Positions 41,508-54,448 of a stretch of 64,000 bases of DNA are shown here, in pieces (position 1 is the stretch's first letter; the number at the start of each line of letters is the position of its first letter). The notes beneath the pieces were generated by a model, which saw only the letters and a program-made list of their open reading frames with translations, was not told the origin of the DNA and ran no database searches. Both the position numbers and the translations under genes were made by a program. This DNA comes from Latrodectus hesperus (Eukaryota > Arthropoda > Arachnida > Araneae > Theridiidae): the NCBI GenBank assembly GCA_037975125.1, contig CM075857.1, forward strand, positions 71,202,474 through 71,266,473, read 5' to 3'.

Positions 41508-42500
41508 TTAGATAATACCATGGATACATTTTTGAAAAAATTCAAAATTCTCTTTCTTCACTAGGTCTACCAAAATCGGAGGCCATCTGTTATTTAAGTC
41601 TTTCTGAAGGTCTTTCCTTTCTTGTGAAACAGATAGATATTCAAGATGAATGTAAGAAATATTGTCAATCCCGGAGGTGCACATGCACATGTCACTGTTT
41701 ATAATGTGGAAACGGTGTAGGTAGCCATTGAGTTTTCCACGTCCAGTGAGGAATTGCGTAATTTTGAAGTCAGTGTAGAACCAGTGGTTCTTAATTCTGC
41801 AGGGAACTGAAGGGAAAAAAGATTTTGTCCACTTACAAGTAGGAGAGGAAACAAAATCTGAGTTCCATTCTGTGATTATGTTCTTTGTGGTGATGGTTTT
41901 AAAATAAGACTTGTGTAGACTGGTATCGAGTTTATTTGTAAGTGAAAGAGAAGATTTGGCCAGGAAATCTGCTCTTTCATTTCCATAAACACCACTATGA
42001 CCCTTGACATGAGAGAAACTGAAGTAAATATTTTTGATATTGCACATATTAATTGAAGTCTGAACTTCTACAATAAGTTTTTCAGAGCTTGTTACATCTT
42101 CCAGAGCCAGTAGGGATGGTGTCGAGTCACTTCAAATTAAATTTTTTAAAAGGTTTGTTTATGGCATCTTTAACAGCAAAATTAATGCAGAGTAATTCCG
42201 CTTGGAAAATAGAACTATAATTGTTAATGCGGTATACTTGATGACTCATTTCACAACCGTTCTGAAAGCATACGTATGCAAGACCTACTTTTTCGTTAAC
42301 CTTACTCGCATCTGTAAAGTAAATAAGATCATAGCTTTCTTCCCTAACACTATCAAATGCAGCAAGAGGAGCAGGAGATCTTGTCGATGGATGGGGTAGG
42401 GAAGAAAAGTTCAAATCACCATTAAGATGGATAGAAAAAGAGTCTTGAGCATAACTATAAACCTCATTTTGATGAAGTATCACAACATCAAGAAGTGGAA
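41508..42500 (-). pseudogene. LINE RNase H domain and C-terminal region, one frameshift
   Basis: Starts LSGLPLLDVVILHQNEVYSY and continues to the RNase H fold. The four acidic positions are all visible: D in IYFTDASK, E in FQAELLCI, D in SDSTPSLLAL, and D in HVKGHSGVYGNERAD. A frameshift near 42125-42135 separates the first two from the last two. After RNase H come FLTGRGKLNGYLHRFHI and CMCTSGIDNISYIHLEYL, the usual C-terminal zinc-knuckle-like region, here with only part of the Cys/His set. The frame ends at 41508. RNase H of this kind removes the RNA template during LINE insertion. Apart from the frameshift this is the best preserved part of the element. Confidence 0.87.
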
Positions 42501-42539
42501 GACCAGAGAGAATAAAGAGAGCATCTTAACTGATTGTTC

Positions 42540-43210
42540 TATATCCTCAAACAATCCTCAAGAGCATTTTTCTTTGCATTTTCTTGATAAATTTTCGGTT
42601 TATTTATTTTTTCCTTCAAACTGTCTCTCCAAATTTGTGAAGCAAAAAGAATAACGGGAACAATGTCTTGTTTATAAATCAATTTTAAAATTTCGAATTT
42701 AATACCGTAACTGTTATTGCAAATTCTACACAATGCATTTGTAAGAATGTTAACCTTAGCTAAAATGTATTTCAAATGTTCCTTCCAATGAAGCTTACTA
42801 TCGACAACAACGCCAAGATATTTAATTTTATCTACAAGTTCCAGAAAATTGTTACCTATAGCAAGATTGATAGTGGCATCAATGTTAGCCTTTTATTTAA
42901 TCATCATTACTTTGCACTTCGAATGATTAAATTCCAGCTTTCACTGTTGAGACCAATTATGAATAAAATCAGGAACATTTTGAGCAGTACTGAATAATCG
43001 GGAAAATTTTTGCTCTGAACAATTACGAGTAAGTTATCTGCGAAAACAATTTTCCAGCACTTAAATGCATTCAATTTTTTCAATAAATCATTCATAATTA
43101 GGTTCCAAAGAAATGGAACAACTCATTGGATAATGCATAAAGGGGAGGAGTTAAGTCCTACAATTTTACTACGGAGTTAAATTCTAATTTTAATAGCATT
43201 TAAAATTCAA
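42540..43210 (-). pseudogene. LINE reverse transcriptase fragment, catalytic motif FADN
   Basis: Reading down the minus strand: AIKIRI and SKIVGL near 43.17 kb; a degenerate PQGS block (LCIIQ, stop, VVPFLWNLIMNDLLKKLN); the palm catalytic box KIVFADNLLVIVQ at about 43.03-43.05 kb; FIHNWSQQ, stop, KLEFNHSKCKVMMIK; KYLGVVVDSKLHWKEHLKYI at about 42.77-42.83 kb; and ILKLIYKQDIVPVILFASQI. The active RT box is normally Y/F-A-D-D; here the second aspartate is asparagine at 43033-43044, which should abolish polymerase activity. Several stops and at least one frameshift are also present. The fragment starts inside the palm, so it is incomplete as well as mutated. Confidence 0.86.
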
Positions 43211-45019
43211 CAGTAGTTTTAAAAACTGATAGTTAATTTAAGGAATAAATTTACAAATAATTTAAATTTAAAATTTACTAAAAGACAAATTTGATAAGTT
43301 TTCATGTAATTAATTGCATACAGTAGGCTACTTTTTAATATTCAAAATGTTTGACAGCAAATTTTCAAATTTTAATCTGATTTTATTTTATATTTCTTAA
43401 AGCCATTGATTTATTTCTTGTGATATAATTTCAAAAAGTTGTGAATATCTAAGAAAAACATAATTTGTTTTGAAATAATATCAGGATAATATCAAGATGA
43501 CTTCATTATTTAAAATAAAAGTCAACAAGTATTTTTCTTATTTATGAGAAAAATCTCATTATTAGTTATAAATGCATTTACTAATATTTAGGGTATTACA
43601 AAAATATAAAATAATAATTTAAACATCTATTTCCTTTGACCCATCAGCCATTGACAGTAAATGTAAGCATTAAACTTAAAAAACAAAGAGCTAAGCTTGA
43701 ATATTTTTTTTTTGTTTTCTGGGATCGATGGTTCGCATAGATTTCAGATCAATAAATTAATTATTCAAGATTACCTCCTTAAACTTATTTTTTGCTACTT
43801 CTTTTACTTTTTCAAATGCATTTAGGTAGAGGTAGCATTTCTAAAGAGGGTCATAAGCAGGGTTAAACTTAATTTATAATGAGAAAGAATAATATAAAAG
43901 ACTTAACTCATAGTTTATATTCTGCATTATTTAAAGCGAAGGGAAAACTATGTGACATTGCTGTCAGCAAGAAAAACATTGAAAGAGTAACTTCTACAGT
44001 TCTAAATTTTAAATGACTCTAGAAGGCTACATTTTCTTTAGATTCAAAAAAAATTGAAAGAGTATCGAAAAAAAAATGTTCAAGTTTTTAAGATTCACAT
44101 AAGCTATATGAAAAATTCCCCATCTCATAGGATTGAATATTTTTTTTCTTTTCTCTTAATCTTTCTTGATAAAAATCAAAGCTCTTGTGAGTTAGAACAA
44201 ATTCCTTTTGTCAATTTAAATTCTGTTTCCAAATATAAAAATATATTTATTTTTTATGCACGGTTTTTGATAAAGCAAAATAATAAAACTTACTTCTCGG
44301 ACTTTCTTAAAATTTATTTATGCAATTATATGAACGCGTGTCAATGTTTTGTAAATAAATGCAAAATATGCCCTTAATAATTAAAGAAACTTGATTTACT
44401 GATAACATTATGTTCTGATAGATATAATATATAATAATAATCTTGCAGATATAGTAACAAATTTAATTCTTCAACATGATCTTTTTAGCAAGATTTGAAA
44501 CTATTGATTTTAAAAACACCAAAGTATTTATGAAAGACATAAATACCCTTCATATTAAAATGTTACCAGAATTCTATGCAACAAAGTCAAAGTGCAAAAG
44601 AAATTTCACTAACATAATTAGAAGAAAAACAAACTAAGTAAGACTATTTATTAAAGCTAAGATTCTTTAGTTTCCAAACAGCTTTAAAAAAATTTGCAGT
44701 GTTTTTTTTTTCTTCCTAATAGGTAATAAGATCATTTATATGCTTGTGAAAATTGTACACTTGAGAGAAATGAATGTCCGAAAAAAAATCACCCTTCTCC
44801 CAAAGGACGTTTTTCTCTCTTTGTAATAATAACTTACAACACCGCTCATTAATAAGTGAAGGCGATGAATCATCTTCAAAAGACAAATGACATATGAAAG
44901 GCACCTCTCTTTTGGAATGGATGTACCAATTGATGAAACTCTGACTCAACATACTAGTAAGAATATGTATCAAATATAAATCAATACGACGGTGCATCTT
45001 TTTTCCCCTGTTCATTTCA

Positions 45020-45270
45020 AGCACTCAGGGGGAAGCAATTGGAAATTAAGGGGCCTCCATTCGAGGTTCTAATTGTTGGGTACTATTGGGGTGCGGTGAA
45101 TGAAGATGGGTGGTATTATGATGAATCCTGGTGAACTTAATTTGAACGTCATGTTATTCCATTGTTTCATCACGATTTGTAAATTGCGATTATTCTCGTA
45201 TCAGGCATTTTCATCGACTCTATAAATGGTTTAAGTGTTACGCATTTAAGAGTCCGCTTATGTGTGGTCC
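45020..45270. other. GC-richer non-coding island
   Basis: Contains attaaggggcctccattcga, actattggggtgcggtgaat and gtttaagtgttacgcattta. No coding frame on either strand continues across it. Candidate regulatory element. Confidence 0.28.
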
Positions 45271-47243
45271 CATTAGTTTACATTTATTAACTTTTCACTA
45301 ACATATTATCTCGTTACTAAAATACACAGCGATTAAAATCCAACCTTTTGCCCACAGGGCAATGCTAGAATACTCTTATATCATCATAATAAAATTTTTG
45401 CTTGAAGAATCCATTTGCCATTTTTAAATTTTTATTGTTTCAAAGGAAATTAAGGATTATTAAAGAATAAATTCTTTACTAGCTAAGTTACTGCTACGCT
45501 TCAAACTGGCATAAATCAATGAAAATATTGTTTCAAGATATTCAATATAAAATCATTAAGACATATATTTTCATTTATAAAATGTAACTATCTAAATATT
45601 ATTGGAAAAAATAATTGAGAGCCTTTTTAAAGATATTACACAAGCTATATGTAATTTTTTTAAATTCATCTCAAGAATGATTTGAATTATATATTCTTGT
45701 TCATTAAAAACTTAATTCTCAGAGCTAGAGATTTCCGATTAAAATTCATTTTGCAGATTTCTTACAATAATTTTAACTGATTATAATAAGATCTTCCATA
45801 AAATAAATAAAACTATAAAAAAGTTAATAAAAATTTCTAAACGATTACGAAAGCTACTATTACTTGTCATGGAACTTAAAGTTGTTTCTGGTTTTATCAG
45901 GGAGTGACAGTATATATTTCTTGAGATGATAACTCAATTTCATGTGTCAACCAGTGGTTGAAGTAATAGGGTTCTTCTTTCCCTTAAAAAAGACATGTTT
46001 GATAGGTAATTGATCCGTTTAACCCTCAAGCCTGGGGGAAAATGCAATTAGTTGGACAAATGAAAAAGCCAAAACATTAAATGCAATCTGGATGTAAACT
46101 TTCTCGTTAAAATATAGATACATAATCTGTAGGGAAGATCGTTTGAAAAGAAAATATAAATTTAGAAAAAAAAACAGAAAGCAATATCTAACATACACAA
46201 TGCTAAATGTTCAATATAATAATAAGATAATATGCGATAAATGATATGCTAGAGGAAGGTAAAAACAATTCAAATAATTATGCTGGATGAAGGAAAATCT
46301 CTCTGATGCCTAAGATATTACTCATGAATTTCAGAAAAAATAACTTAATTTTATGTAAAATTTATAAACATTTTTACTCTCAACCATGTTTTCATGTTCC
46401 GATAAAGAACAGAGAGTAATAATTCTTCAAAAAACATTCATTTCAAAAATAGGATGTTATACATCAAATATAATCTAAGAAATTTGTCTCTCATACATGT
46501 CACTGTGCTACACGTATGTGTGATTGTTGGACCGATGCAAATGGACTGAAAAATATATTTTCCATATTTCCTTTAAGAAGACTTCTTTAAGGTATCTAAA
46601 CATTTGTGTATGTTAGCACAGTCATTTGCTGAAAAAATAGACCACTAGAATAAGTTAAAATTAGAAATCAAACGAAGCATTATTCTTGTTTGAAGTAATA
46701 GAAAAGAAGAATCTGTACCACACACAATTCCGTATATTTAGTATCTATATTCTAATTTTTAAACTACATGAAAATATTCAAAATGAAGATTCTCTGAGAT
46801 ATTATTTTAGTTAAGGCATATCATAACTGATTTCAAGTTCTTACCAAAACATTTCGCATAGAAATTTCCTCTTTCAGCATAAATTGTTATTCATATCTTT
46901 TCACAAACTAACTATTGAAAACATTTAATGTCTTTAAATATCCCAGAAATTTCCAATGTTAAATTTTGACATTCTAACACCAATTAACTATTTGCGGTTC
47001 TTTAAATGAGTATTTTAACTATTAAATTCTACTTCCTAATTTATTTCAATATATTTAGTTTTGTATATTTTATGTCATTTATATGTCTCTCTTTCAGCTC
47101 CTTTTCTTATTTTCAAATCAGCTAAGCTATTTCTGGAAAGAATTTTATATTGCACTCTCATGTTAATTTTTACATTAGAATTGTTTCATTCAGATTATGA
47201 AATGTTTAAAGTTTTTTTAGTTTTTTATATGTATGTGTTTGTG

Positions 47244-47264
47244 TATATATATATATATATATAT
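47244..47264. repeat. Short (TA)n microsatellite
   Basis: About ten TA units preceded by atgtatgtgtttgtg. Confidence 0.95.
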
Positions 47265-49039
47265 TTTCTCTGATTTTAAATCATGCTTAGTTATCATCTT
47301 GTCACTCTCTTAATATACAATGTAATAAATATGAGTTCTTCTATATATTTTTACAATAGTTAAGTACATTTAATTCTAAAAAGCGAATTATATTTGTGAA
47401 ATTCTAACCCGGTTTATTATCTGTAGGGTAAGCTATTAAGCATATACTATTGGCTAACATGTATACTTCAATTCCCTTCTACCTAATTAATATGTTAATT
47501 TAAAATAATTGATAGTTTAGACAATGTAAAGTAATATAACGAATATCAACTTAGTTTAATCCAATTCATTTGCAAAATATAACCTAGAATATATACAAAT
47601 TATGTCAGATTATGCATGTCATGCATGTCACTTAATATAGTTTGAAATTCATTTACAGCTAATACATACAGTTATCAACATTTTACTAACAAAACTTCTT
47701 GAAAAAAAGTTTCTGTCTAATTACTTTAAGTAAAAAAGGGTTTACCCATTACTTCTCTCTGCATTTGACACACAAAACACGATTATTCGTCACTTTATCC
47801 ATTTTGTTTTTATCCATTATGAACTTAAAATATATCACATTTATATAATCAATTTAAAGCTAGATTAGCTATAAAATTCAGATATAAATGAGTAAGAAAC
47901 TTAAAATTTATCTTACTGGAGATGCTGCCTAGAATTCTTTGATATGAACAGCTACATGCATATACATTTCGTACATTTATTTAATTTAAAATATAATTTG
48001 AAGATTACATAAATGTAGGGAACAATTTTAAACTCAATAGGACTACAATAATATATTTATGAGCTGGTTAAACAGAAAAAGAAACGGACATTGCGACTCC
48101 ACTCTGCCATAATATTATTTTTGAAAACATAATTTAAATCAAATTTTTTTACATTATTATTCCTAAAGGCAAATGTTGAATGTGTTCACCCTCATTTTGA
48201 ATGCAAAAGTACTCATCGAAATTGGTTTTTTGTTTACACATTTCGTAATATTATTTGTGTTATTTAGAAAATATCCTCAATTATGATTTGCTTTAAATCA
48301 TTGATGTTTGCAAGACTTCTCTGGAAAACCGTATCTTTCAGGTAACCACACAAAAAAATCTAATGACAAGAGCTTAGTGACCAAAAGACTTATGAAATTA
48401 AACGATTATCAAAGATCTAATTAAGCATTTCAATTATTGTGTTAAACATGTGTGAAGGGGTTCTGTCTCACTGCAATTCTTTTCTTCCAGCAAAGCAATA
48501 AATGTTTGAAATTTATACAGGCACACTTCGGAATTGATGGTTTGACTAAACAACTGATGAATAATTTTTCTCATAATCAAGGATGTATTTTACGCAGACG
48601 AATGCTAATAAATATGCATGTATGTATATAGGTACAGCAAATCATCTAGGAAGCTTTTTGTATTTTTTCCAACAATAGTATCTAATTTAAATTAGATTTG
48701 TAAATAAGAATATAATTATATAAAATGAATTCCTTTTGAAAAGTTTCTCTTTTTATCATATAATTATAATAATTTTGATATTGAATTAAAGAAAAATATT
48801 TCTTAAAACTTTTAAACAATAATTTAAATCATTGTTATATGAATAATTTAAGTAGAATTTATATTGAGCGATGACATTCGTATTTACATCATTCTATGAC
48901 TTTGTATTGACAGATATTCTCTATGAACATAAATTCAGTTAAATACACAAGCATAAAGAATAATACTGATACTGAATTATATATACTTTAATAATTTATC
49001 TTATATAGGTTCAAAAATACCGAATGAACAACGTATTCG

Positions 49040-49340
49040 CTACGAACAATGAAAGATACAACAAAGCTTCCTCGAGGATAAAATTCATGTCTTCAAGCTA
49101 CTTCAACTAGCTACTTCGTCAAAAGCCTTTTCTTCTTGATTCTTCCTGCTTTTTTTCACACCAGACTTACCTTCCCTGGGAATGTCATTTGGAATGGAAA
49201 ACAAGTATTGAATGGTAAGTCATCCTTTACTACTCGCTGCGAGGGGATTACTGGGGGAAAATGTTGGTGCTACCTATAATGCTTGATTCACTGCAGGATT
49301 CAAAAATAGTGGGTGGAATCTCTTTCACTCTATAAAATAT
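49040..49340. other. GC-richer non-coding island
   Basis: Contains accttccctgggaatgtcat and ctcgctgcgaggggattact. No open frame of length and no repeat match in the window. Confidence 0.25.
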
Positions 49341-50034
49341 ACATTTCTACTCTCAATTCGAAGCCGCACCCAAAATATTGCATATTTTTTCCATAAATCT
49401 TCGTTCTCCTTAAATCTTGTTGTTGGAATTCTTTTCAGAAAAATATCCTAAACGAAAAAAAAATGTATTGAATATCCTGATAGGATTTATGTATTGAAAG
49501 TACTTACTACCTCACAAGATAGCTCAATGTTATATAACATTCATACGAATTTTTATACGAGATTAATACAAGACAAATTGTATTGAAAACTGTTACTAAC
49601 AATATCAAGGCTTCTAGGTTAAAAATATTTAACGGAAATGAGATTTCAGAGAAATGAATTAAATAATATTTTTTAAATGTACTCATCATTAAAATTCAAA
49701 GATCAACAATGTTTCACTAGATTCTTCAATAAGACTTATTTTTAAAAGAAAAAGTAGGAATCCATGAAAATGTATAAATTTATTTGTGGATTTTCAAATA
49801 TTTCGTTGAAGTTGCAAACAAATTTTAAAATTTGGCTTTTTTTTTTAAAAAAAAATAGTAATTGAAAATAAAATTTAAAAGCATAAATTAGAAGGAAATA
49901 AATATAAATAAGTACATTTATTTTATCTGAAAACATTTTTAAAGAAGGTATATTATGAATATCGAAGTTTTACTTTACATATGCTTTTGTTTAGATACTA
50001 TAATTTCATTTTCTTTTCTAACGGGGGAGACTCG

Positions 50035-50258
50035 ATGCTAAACCCTTCACCACAACAAAGCTATAAAATTTTATTCATTTACTGTAACATAGTGGGAATT
50101 TATGAATTCATTCATTTATGTATTCATTCATGATCTCCAAAAAAGGGACAAGAAAACATACAAAGAGAGAGAGAGAGAGAGGAAGTAACATCCATGTCTG
50201 CACCAGGACCTACAACATTGGGATCAGGAGCATTAACCACACAGCCATCGGCCGTCTA
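50035..50258 (-). mobile_element. tRNA-derived SINE, third copy with B box deleted
   Basis: On the plus strand it runs from taaacccttcaccacaacaa (compare the 5.5-kb copy, aaaccctatgccacaacaag) to aaccacacagccatcggcc. The A box survives as TGGCTGTGTGG (50237-50247, minus strand). The sequence that holds the B box in the 5.5-kb copy is deleted between catccatgtctgcac and caggacc. The purine stretch has expanded into a (GA)n run at 50164-50182. Shared end-to-end order with the 5.5-kb copy supports one SINE family of roughly 220-280 bp. Confidence 0.68.
50164..50182. repeat. Short (GA)n run in SINE
   Basis: GA expansion in the purine-rich part of the third SINE copy. Confidence 0.9.
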
Positions 50259-50349
50259 AGCTATAATTTCCTAAATAGTAATATAATAAAAAAGTTGTCA
50301 CGAAAATATAAATATTTAAACTATTGTTTTGTAGTTTTATACTGAAATA

Positions 50350-50500
50350 GTCTACTGCTGTGCCGTAGACATGGAGTGTTAGGTGCCAGCTCAGGTGTGA
50401 GCTTGTCACCTGACCACGGTTCGAAACTACGAAGCGCTGTGTTATGAGCGAGTGTTCCAAAAACCTTTAACGTTAAGATGAAATCCAGGGCTCTCTTGCA
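50350..50500 (+). mobile_element. Possible second type of tRNA-derived SINE
   Basis: GC-richer insert on the plus strand with an A-box-like CAGCTCAGGTG (50387-50397) and a good B box GGTTCGAAACT (50418-50428) 20 bp further on. It starts near tgccgtagacatggagtgtt and seems to end near taacgttaagatgaaatcc. It does not match the 5.5-kb SINE family and lies only about 90 bp from that family's third copy. The two Pol III boxes in the right order are what I can see; no second copy was found in this window, so the assignment is tentative. Confidence 0.45.
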
Positions 50501-52101
50501 CCACAGTATATGTATGAAATAGTTTGAAAATTGCACTAGATCATATTCATTACAATTCAATGATAAAACAATAAATGTTTGAAATATTACTTTTCAGCTT
50601 CTTGAAATATTTTAGAAACTGCGATAAATTTCGTTGATCTAGAGCTTTACAAACGATTTTCTTATTCTCGCAAAATTATTGTTAAGATTTCAGATTAAAT
50701 TACATGAATGCATTCATCAATTGATCAAAATATTCTTTCGATTATTTCAAAAATTTTATCTTTAACTATTGGCAATCGTACTTTGAATAACATTAATCAA
50801 TAAACTTTAAATAATATTAATCTAATAATACACTTTAAAATAATGAACCGTAAAATTGGAAAATAAGTTAAAAGTAAGAAAAACAATTTTTAATCATCAT
50901 TAATGCTTAAAATATTATTAAAAATTTAAATTATTTGAATCGAGAAAAATAGCAAAAATAAACCAATCTTTGTCTATTTGGTTTAATTTAGAAACATCGT
51001 AAATAAGTTTTATTAATTTGAATATAAAAAAGTTGTAACATATCAAATCAACACATATCATCAAAATGATTGCCTCCGCACATATAATTAAAATTATTAT
51101 ATTCGAAATTGCGTGATTCATCGGCTGTGTTCGTATACTGTTTATATGAGTACCTGTACCCAATGGATGAATAATCCTGAGACAAATAGCAGAAAACGTA
51201 TGCTTGGAGTCCAAACAAAATTAACGACACTGGTATTTAAAAGCTGACACTTTTCATAAAATAAAATAGGCGATAAGGAATGATAAAAACACCATTGAGT
51301 CATGTGTTTAGAAGCACTTCTATTTTTACCTGTATCCTGAATCGATGAGTGAACCACTATCTCCCACCTATTATATTTTATGAAGTTGGATATTTTCAAT
51401 ATCTTGTATCATCAATGATTTATCAATACCCAACACAGTGGAGTTTGCTACTTATCATTGTTCATACACTTGGCTTAGGTACTCAAATTGAAAACACAGG
51501 TGCAGTCGGTAAACCATTCATTTTCAGGTATGCTTATTTTAACTCTTCGGACAATTATAATCTGATAATAATAAACGCAAGTAATCATAGGAATTGTACT
51601 TCACACTTTTTGAAATAAATTACAGATCGTTCCTCCCAACCAGATTAATTTTCTCTCGCGGTGAGCAATATGTCGAACTGTGGAGGAAGTCATGTCTTGG
51701 CACTTCAGTGTATATGAACTTAAGTAACGAAACTAGTAAAGCATTTTATTTCAGACAAAAATTTATTGTGTTCATTCCAGATACCTATTCATTTTTATGC
51801 AGACAGCCTAGAGTTACCTTAACAATTTGATAATGTTTATGTTTATTTAATTGCATATTTGTGCATGTATAAATGTGAATCCACAGAATGTTTGGTTTGA
51901 TTTGAAAAAAAAACAATGTAGGTAAACAACTCCTGATGTATACTTCATCACTTAATATTAGTTCAAAATATTATGAGGTAAATATTATCAGGCTTCAATT
52001 TTTTAAGTGTGTTCCGAATTTATATATTGGCATTTTCTTATAGGATTTTTATTGGGAAATACTGAATTTGATGTAACATTCTCACATAAACCTATAAAGC
52101 A

Positions 52102-52172
<71 letters not shown>

Positions 52173-54150
52173 TTGAAAATACAAAACTTGCAGAAGGTTA
52201 AATATTTATGACGTTTTTATATTTTCTTCTTGTTAAAACCAAAGGGAATAGTAAAGCGACGTCAGTGGTCTCTTGGGTATTTATATATTTTTTTATTTAT
52301 TGAACGATTTGAGATGGAATTTTTTATTTGTTTTATTTTACTTCTGTTTGTATTTATTGACTTAGCTTTCTTTTTGAGTCCAAAAGCAATCGAGGTGGAG
52401 AAAGAAATACTTAAATACGATCAACTGACGGCTGTTTTTCTTCGTTTTTTATATTCTTCTAGATCAGAAAAGGAATAAAAGTAGAAATAGTCAAGACTAT
52501 ATCTTCAAAGGAAAATCTGCAACCATCTGGACCATGACTAAAACCACTTACGTATGACTATGTCTATTTAACAACATGGTGTCCAATATTTATTTCATTT
52601 AACCGTTTTCGTTACATTTATGTAAAAAGTTTGCCTCTCTCTAATATCTTTATTTATAAATCATTCTCCTTACTATTATAAAAAATGCAAAATAAGTGAA
52701 TATTTACAGATTTTGATTTTTTATGGCATTCTTTTGTATTAAAATGATTTCAGAACAATTTTTTTGTAATTTCAATCAAATTTTAACTAAATAAAATTAA
52801 AATAATTTCAGTTATTACATAAATATTTTAGATGTAGTTTTAATTTCAGATAATCATAAAAGAATATAGTAAAAATCAAAACCAACATAAAAGTATTTAT
52901 ATTTCCAATTAGTTTTAGATATTCATTTACTGAATAAATACAATTTGAGGTTAATACATTTATTTAATTAGGAAGAAATATAATTTTAAATTAATATTAT
53001 TCCAATAGCCAAAAATTCCATTTTGTGTTATCGTTAGTATTTATGAAGGAGTATATCAGAAGAGCAGCTTTACAAACAGAAACACACATTTACAGCAAAA
53101 CATTTTAAATGCATTTCCTCTCAATTCATGAATAAGAATATGACACACTTTTCCTATTTTTATTTCTATATCGTAGGAAAAAAGTGAAATCAATTCAGTT
53201 AAAATTGAGTGCTCCAGTAAATTCAGAACATTTAAAAATAGATTAAGAGGAATACCGTAGGTGCAAGATACAGTTTAAAATTTAAATTTAATTATTAACA
53301 ATTAAAAGAATTGAAGTTCTAATTGAAAATCTATTTTAGAATATATGCTGTTAAATTGAGGGACTTCCATAAATTGAAGAAATTATTTATGGTATGTTTG
53401 ATATGTTAAAATTTTGGCTTTCTAATTAATATGAAATGTTTACGTTACAGAAAAATATTATAAAATGTGCTTAGTTTTATGTTTTGTACTAGCTCTTGCT
53501 TGTGAAAATATTCATATAAAAATACAGATTTTCATTTTGCTATAATTTTAGACATGGTAACTTTAGAACAATTCATTGTTATGATGAAATTTTTCAAATA
53601 TTAAATCTTCATAATGTTTTATAATTTTTAAGTCATTTTCTATATTAAAATTATGAATGATTTAAATTTAAACCTTTATCAATGTTTTTCTTTTAACGTG
53701 CTTTATAAGCGATGCCAATTTTAACTCTACTTTTTACTTATATGATTATAACTAAAGCTAATTAATTTTAAAAGTATAATAATAAACAACAATTATATTT
53801 TAATACCAATTGTGAAACATATACATTTACTGATATTTTTAATCCAACGAAATATATCCTCCACTAATCTATTGTGTTTGATCAATATATTAACCGAATA
53901 AAAAAATGGTTACTTTTATTGAAATATTTTATTACTTATTTTACTAAAAATATTTTAATATATTAATCATGTGTTTCAATTCTAATGAACTTCTAACTAT
54001 ATTGTCATTTAATTTGGATAAATTAAATGAATCTTAAAAATTTTCACTGTGAAATTTTAAAGCTTAATTAGATTAGAAAGCATTTAATACTAAGCTTTGA
54101 ATGTTATACTTAAGAGTAATTGATTGCATATTTGTACGGTTACTTCATGC
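50501..54150. other. Non-coding or unrecognised sequence
   Basis: Mostly AT-rich. Around 51.1-51.8 kb several overlapping short frames occur on both strands with no recognisable domain, in a slightly GC-richer patch; this may be an eroded repeat. The (TA)n tract at 52.1 kb follows. Confidence 0.45.
52104..52173. repeat. (TA)n microsatellite with (AAAT)n tail
   Basis: TA units from 52104 to about 52162, followed by three AAAT-like units. Confidence 0.97.
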
Positions 54151-54448
54151 ATCATTAATATCACCCTATCATTTGCAAGACAACTTATAGAATTGCATAA
54201 CAAAAGCTGTCATACATTTTTTTGTTCCTTCCCCATTGACGAATGGCGCAATTGTCGAGTTTGCGCACCTGTCTACCAATGACTTTTTTGTTATTTATCA
54301 TCACTTGACATTCAATATTTTTGCTTATATTACAAGCAAAAATTCATGGAAATTTTGTTTTATCAATTTCCGTAAAACTAGAGAAAATTTCACAAATAAA
54401 TAAACTGGAACAAGCTTTTTTGTTCTCTTAATCACCTGTCATCATTTT
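54151..54448 (+). repeat. Likely source of the 298-bp inserted copy
   Basis: The same 298 bp as 58979-59276, but here continuing smoothly into unrelated sequence on both sides. It contains gaatggcgcaattgtcgagt ttgcgcacctgtctacc, faintly like a tRNA 5' half, but no B box follows. A dispersed repeat present elsewhere in the genome cannot be excluded. Confidence 0.9.

Larger units (their letters stand above)
41220..43210 (-). mobile_element. 5'-truncated LINE with RT and RNase H (I/R1-like)
   Basis: Non-LTR retrotransposon remnant of about 2 kb on the minus strand. From 5' to 3' (descending coordinates) it holds the later part of a reverse transcriptase, a thumb and linker region, an RNase H domain, a C-terminal region and a 3' untranslated region. 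The first half of the RT, the endonuclease and ORF1 are missing, as usual for 5'-truncated LINE copies. The combination of RT followed by RNase H without an integrase or LTR points to the I/R1 group; the exact clade cannot be fixed by eye. The 3' end near 41.22 kb is approximate because a clear poly-A or target duplication could not be separated from the AT-rich flank. Confidence 0.85.
43211..50034. other. AT-rich non-coding sequence
   Basis: Contains two GC-richer islands (45.0 and 49.0 kb) and a short (TA)n. A 102-codon minus-strand frame at 44716-45024 has no recognisable domain or splice-site support and is not called as a gene. Confidence 0.55.

Noticed and set aside
41508..42500. Host RNase H1 gene
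   Set aside because: Sits directly after RT motifs in the same orientation with LINE-type C-terminal region and a frameshift, so it is the RNase H domain of a retrotransposon.
44716..45024. 102-codon minus-strand open frame
   Set aside because: Longest unexplained frame, but no family motif, no splice-site or start context, and no continuing homology; kept only as part of an unexplained island.
51349..51830. Overlapping plus-strand frames of 89 and 78 codons, with others on the minus strand
   Set aside because: No domain, no consistent single frame, no transposon motif recognised; could be an eroded repeat but cannot be supported.
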